Source: Lonsdalea britannica
GTDB taxonomy: Bacteria > Pseudomonadota > Gammaproteobacteria > Enterobacterales > Enterobacteriaceae
Assembly: GCF_946477055.1 (NCBI RefSeq)
Contig: NZ_CAMKXG010000151.1
Location: forward strand, 1 to 8,769
Direction: 5' to 3'
DNA: 8,769 nt
Of this stretch, positions 6,460-8,769 are shown one piece after another; position 1 is the stretch's first letter; the number at the start of each line of letters is the position of its first letter. Under the pieces are notes generated by a model, which did no database searches, was not told the origin of the DNA, and was given only the letters and a program-made list of their open reading frames with translations. The translations under genes and the position numbers were made by a program.

Positions 6460-8157
6460 ATGGAATTAGAATACGAAAGTAAACGCCCCCTCTACATACC
6501 TTATGCTGGACCCATCCTTCTCGAATTTCCGCTACTGAACAAAGGCAGCGCCTTTACCGAAGAAGAACGCTCACACTTCAACCTGACCGGCCTGCTGCCG
6601 GAAGCCGTCGAAACCATCGAAGAGCAGGCCGAACGCGCCTGGCGTCAATACGAAGGCTTCAAAAACGACATCGAAAAGCACGTCTATCTGCGCAATATTC
6701 AGGATACCAACGAGACGCTGTTCTACCGACTGCTGCAAGGCCACCTGAGCGAGATGATGCCGATCATCTATACGCCGACCGTCGGCGAAGCCTGCGAACA
6801 TTTTTCTGACATCTATCGTCGCGCGCGCGGCCTGTTCATCTCCTACCCGAACCGTGAGCACATCGACGATATGCTCCAGAACGCCACCAAACAAAACGTC
6901 AAAGTCATCGTGGTGACCGACGGCGAGCGTATTCTGGGTCTCGGCGATCAGGGCATCGGCGGCATGGGGATCCCTATCGGCAAACTGTCGCTGTACACCG
7001 CCTGCGGCGGCATCAGCCCAGCCTACACCCTGCCGGTGGTGCTGGATGCCGGTACCAACAACCAGCAGTTGCTGAACGATCCGCTGTACATGGGCTGGCG
7101 TCATCCGCGCATTTCCGGCGACGAATACTACGCCTTTGTGGACGAATTCATTCAGGCGGTAAAACGCCGCTGGCCGAACGTTCTGCTGCAGTTCGAAGAC
7201 TTCGCGCAGGGCAACGCCATGCCGCTGCTGAACCGCTATCGGGATGAAATCTGCAGCTTCAACGACGACATTCAGGGCACCGCCGCCGTGGCGCTGGGCA
7301 GCCTGATTGCCGCCAGCCGCGCCGCCGGCAGCCAGCTGCGTGACCAGACCGTCGCCTTCCTCGGAGCCGGTTCCGCCGGGTGCGGCATCGCCGAGCAGAT
7401 CATCGCGCAGATGGTGGCCGAAGGACTGACCGATGAAGAAGCTCGCTCTCGCGTCTTCATGGTCGACCGTTTCGGCCTGCTGACCGACAAACTGCCGAAC
7501 CTGCTTAACTTCCAAAGCCCGCTGGTACAGAAAAGCGAGAAAATCGCGCATTGGGACGTCAGCAGCGATGCCATTTCTCTGCTGGAAGTGATGCAGAACG
7601 CGAAGCCGACCGTGCTGATCGGCGTCTCCGGCCAGCCGGGTCTGTTCACGGAAGAGGTCATCCGTGAAATGAACAGCAACTGCGCCCGTCCTATCATCAT
7701 GCCGCTGTCTAACCCGACTTCCCGCGTGGAAGCGCGTCCGGAAGATATCTTTAACTGGACCGACGGCACCGCGCTGGTCGCGACCGGTAGCCCGTTCGCG
7801 CCGGTGACGCACAAAGGCGAGATTTACCCGATCGCCCAGTGCAACAACTCCTATATCTTCCCGGGGATCGGTCTGGGCGTACTGGCCAGCGGCGCGCGTC
7901 GTATTACCGACGGTATGCTGATGGCGGCCAGTCGCGCGCTGGCCGACTGTTCACCGCTGGCGAACGACGGTAAGGGCGGCCTGCTGCCGGAGATCGAGAA
8001 AATTCAGGAAGTGTCGCACCACATTGCGCTGGAAGTCGCCAAAATGGCGCAAGAAAACGGCGTCGCGGAAGTCACCTCTGAAGAAGCGCTGATCAAGGCG
8101 ATCGAGCACAACTTCTGGCAGCCGCAGTACCGTACCTACAAACGTACTTCGTTCTAA
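6460..8157 (+). CDS. maeA: NAD-dependent malic enzyme MaeA (SfcA)
   Basis: MaeA oxidatively decarboxylates L-malate to pyruvate and CO2 with NAD, feeding pyruvate from the TCA cycle during growth on C4 acids. Its 565 residues equal the E. coli MaeA length. The catalytic tyrosine Y104 lies in IIYTPTVG and the catalytic lysine K175 in [17 protein letters not shown]. The metal ligands are E246 and D247 in QFEDFAQ and D270 in [11 protein letters not shown]. The nucleotide-binding glycine motif is GAGSAGCG (302-309), and D336 in VFMVDRFG at the end of the next strand fits NAD preference. The tail RTYKRTSF matches the family. The ATG at 6460 aligns with the E. coli start; its ribosome site is a weak AAGAG about 9 bases upstream. 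It is monocistronic, ending at a strong terminator. In E. coli cdd is followed by sanA, not maeA. Confidence 0.97.
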   Translation: MELEYESKRPLYIPYAGPILLEFPLLNKGSAFTEEERSHFNLTGLLPEAVETIEEQAERAWRQYEGFKNDIEKHVYLRNIQDTNETLFYRLLQGHLSEMMPIIYTPTVGEACEHFSDIYRRARGLFISYPNREHIDDMLQNATKQNVKVIVVTDGERILGLGDQGIGGMGIPIGKLSLYTACGGISPAYTLPVVLDAGTNNQQLLNDPLYMGWRHPRISGDEYYAFVDEFIQAVKRRWPNVLLQFEDFAQGNAMPLLNRYRDEICSFNDDIQGTAAVALGSLIAASRAAGSQLRDQTVAFLGAGSAGCGIAEQIIAQMVAEGLTDEEARSRVFMVDRFGLLTDKLPNLLNFQSPLVQKSEKIAHWDVSSDAISLLEVMQNAKPTVLIGVSGQPGLFTEEVIREMNSNCARPIIMPLSNPTSRVEARPEDIFNWTDGTALVATGSPFAPVTHKGEIYPIAQCNNSYIFPGIGLGVLASGARRITDGMLMAASRALADCSPLANDGKGGLLPEIEKIQEVSHHIALEVAKMAQENGVAEVTSEEALIKAIEHNFWQPQYRTYKRTSF

Positions 8158-8165
8158 TCTCGCCC

Positions 8166-8191
8166 GTCCGCGTCGCCTTCGCCGCGCGGAC
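8166..8191. repeat. GC-rich inverted repeat after maeA
   Basis: GTCCGCG (8166-8172) pairs perfectly with CGCGGAC (8185-8191) over a 12-base loop, 8 bases after the maeA stop. It is followed by TTTAT only, so it is at most a minor terminator or an mRNA-end stem ahead of the main terminator. Confidence 0.4.
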
Positions 8192-8201
8192 TTTATGCAT
8201 G

Positions 8202-8240
8202 AAAAACGCCGCGTCCTGTTCGACGCGGCGTTTTTGTTTT
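8202..8240. terminator. Bidirectional intrinsic terminator between maeA and gsiD
   Basis: ACGCCGCGTC pairs perfectly with GACGCGGCGT around a 6-base CTGTTC loop. Five A residues precede the left side (8202-8206) and T5-G-T4 follows the right (8231-8240). Both strands therefore have a stable GC stem followed by a U-tract. This suits termination of rightward maeA and of the convergent leftward permease gene, whose stop is at 8279-8281. Confidence 0.9.
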
Positions 8241-8278
8241 CCCGCAAACCAGTCCGAGGCAGACCGGAGAAAAGACGG

Positions 8279-8769
8279 CTAGGACTTCAGCTTGTGATCC
8301 AGCGCGTCGCGCAATCCATCGCCCAACAGGTTGAAAGCCAGCACCGTCAAAAAGATCGCCAGGCTGGGGAAGATCGCCACGTGCGGCGCCAGTACCATAT
8401 CCGAACGCGCCTCGTTGAGCATCGCGCCCCATTCCGGCATCGGCGGCTGCGCGCCCAGCCCCAGAAACGACAGACTTGCGGCGGTGATAATCGACATGCC
8501 GATGCGCATGGTGAAATACACCACGATGGACGACACGGTGCCGGGCAGAATATGGCGCAGCACGATGGTCCAGTCGGATGCCCCGATGCTGCGCGCCGAC
8601 TCAATAAACGTCTGATGTTTCAATACCAGCGTATTGCTGCGGACCAGACGGGCGAAGGCCGGAATGCTGAAAATCGCTACCGCCACCACCACGTTCGCCA
8701 TGCCGCTGCCCATAATCGCCACGACGGCAATCGCCAGCAGGATCCCCGGAAACGCGAACAGCACGTCGC
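8279..8769 (-). CDS. gsiD: Glutathione ABC transporter permease GsiD, 5' part cut off by window edge
   Basis: This is the C-terminal 162 residues of an inner-membrane permease of the DppC/OppC type of binding-protein-dependent transporters. Residue order and wording match E. coli GsiD (303 residues) best: [17 protein letters not shown], the cytoplasmic EAA loop [20 protein letters not shown] that contacts the ATPase, [20 protein letters not shown], and the end [18 protein letters not shown]. Hydrophobic helices flank the EAA loop. GsiABCD imports glutathione and possibly related peptides. In E. coli gsiD is the last gene of gsiABCD, which fits its position next to a terminator. The N-terminal half and gsiC should lie beyond the right edge. 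A dipeptide permease DppC or DdpC is the alternative, with less similar wording. The TAG stop is at 8281-8279; the gene converges on maeA. Confidence 0.88.
   Translation of the reverse strand, partial: DVLFAFPGILLAIAVVAIMGSGMANVVVAVAIFSIPAFARLVRSNTLVLKHQTFIESARSIGASDWTIVLRHILPGTVSSIVVYFTMRIGMSIITAASLSFLGLGAQPPMPEWGAMLNEARSDMVLAPHVAIFPSLAIFLTVLAFNLLGDGLRDALDHKLKS

Noticed and set aside
6571..7812. Long open frame of 413 codons on the minus strand opposite maeA
   Set aside because: It lies wholly antisense to a gene with every catalytic residue of malic enzyme. The translation is rich in Arg, His, Gln and Val with no recognisable domain, typical of shadow frames in GC-rich DNA.
1..8769. Search for mobile elements, CRISPR arrays, tRNA or rRNA genes, toxin-antitoxin pairs, defence or secondary-metabolite genes
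   Set aside because: I see no repeat-spacer array, transposase or integrase wording, tRNA-like cloverleaf or unknown protein. All genes are well-known core metabolic or transport genes, so I do not claim a new system.

Overview
This window is a GC-rich stretch of core chromosome from an enterobacterium. Every protein matches its Escherichia coli counterpart closely in length and catalytic residues, but the gene order differs from E. coli. A plant-associated or insect-associated relative in the Pectobacteriaceae (Dickeya, Brenneria, Pectobacterium, Lonsdalea or similar) would fit. That placement is an inference from gene content and composition, not a measured assignment.

Layout. Positions 1-2692 hold the leftward biotin operon: bioB, bioF and the first 143 codons of bioC, which runs off the left edge. 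bioA is transcribed rightward from 2693. The 80-odd bases between bioB and bioA contain a near-palindromic BirA operator overlapping promoters for both directions. BioC starts pimelate-moiety synthesis, BioF makes KAPA, BioA makes DAPA and BioB makes biotin; bioD is expected beyond the left edge. Positions 4106-5208 hold the overlapping pair yohJ-yohK (LrgA/LrgB-type inner-membrane proteins), followed by cdd (cytidine deaminase, 5386-6273). These three genes are in the same order as in E. coli. Next comes maeA (NAD-type malic enzyme, 6460-8157), where E. coli would have sanA. A strong bidirectional hairpin terminator at 8202-8240 separates maeA from a convergent leftward gene that enters from the right edge. 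That gene is the C-terminal half of a GsiD-type glutathione ABC transporter permease.

Regulation visible in the DNA: the BirA operator, a good CRP-like site upstream of cdd, another upstream of maeA, and AT-rich leaders with inverted repeats before cdd and maeA. No gap between genes exceeds 300 bases.

I found no mobile element, CRISPR array, phage gene, RNA gene or unknown protein, and I do not see an undescribed system here. The points that merit a second look are regulatory details (a BirA half-site that doubles as a -35 box, a bioA start with no clear Shine-Dalgarno, and foldable leaders) and the gene-order junctions.
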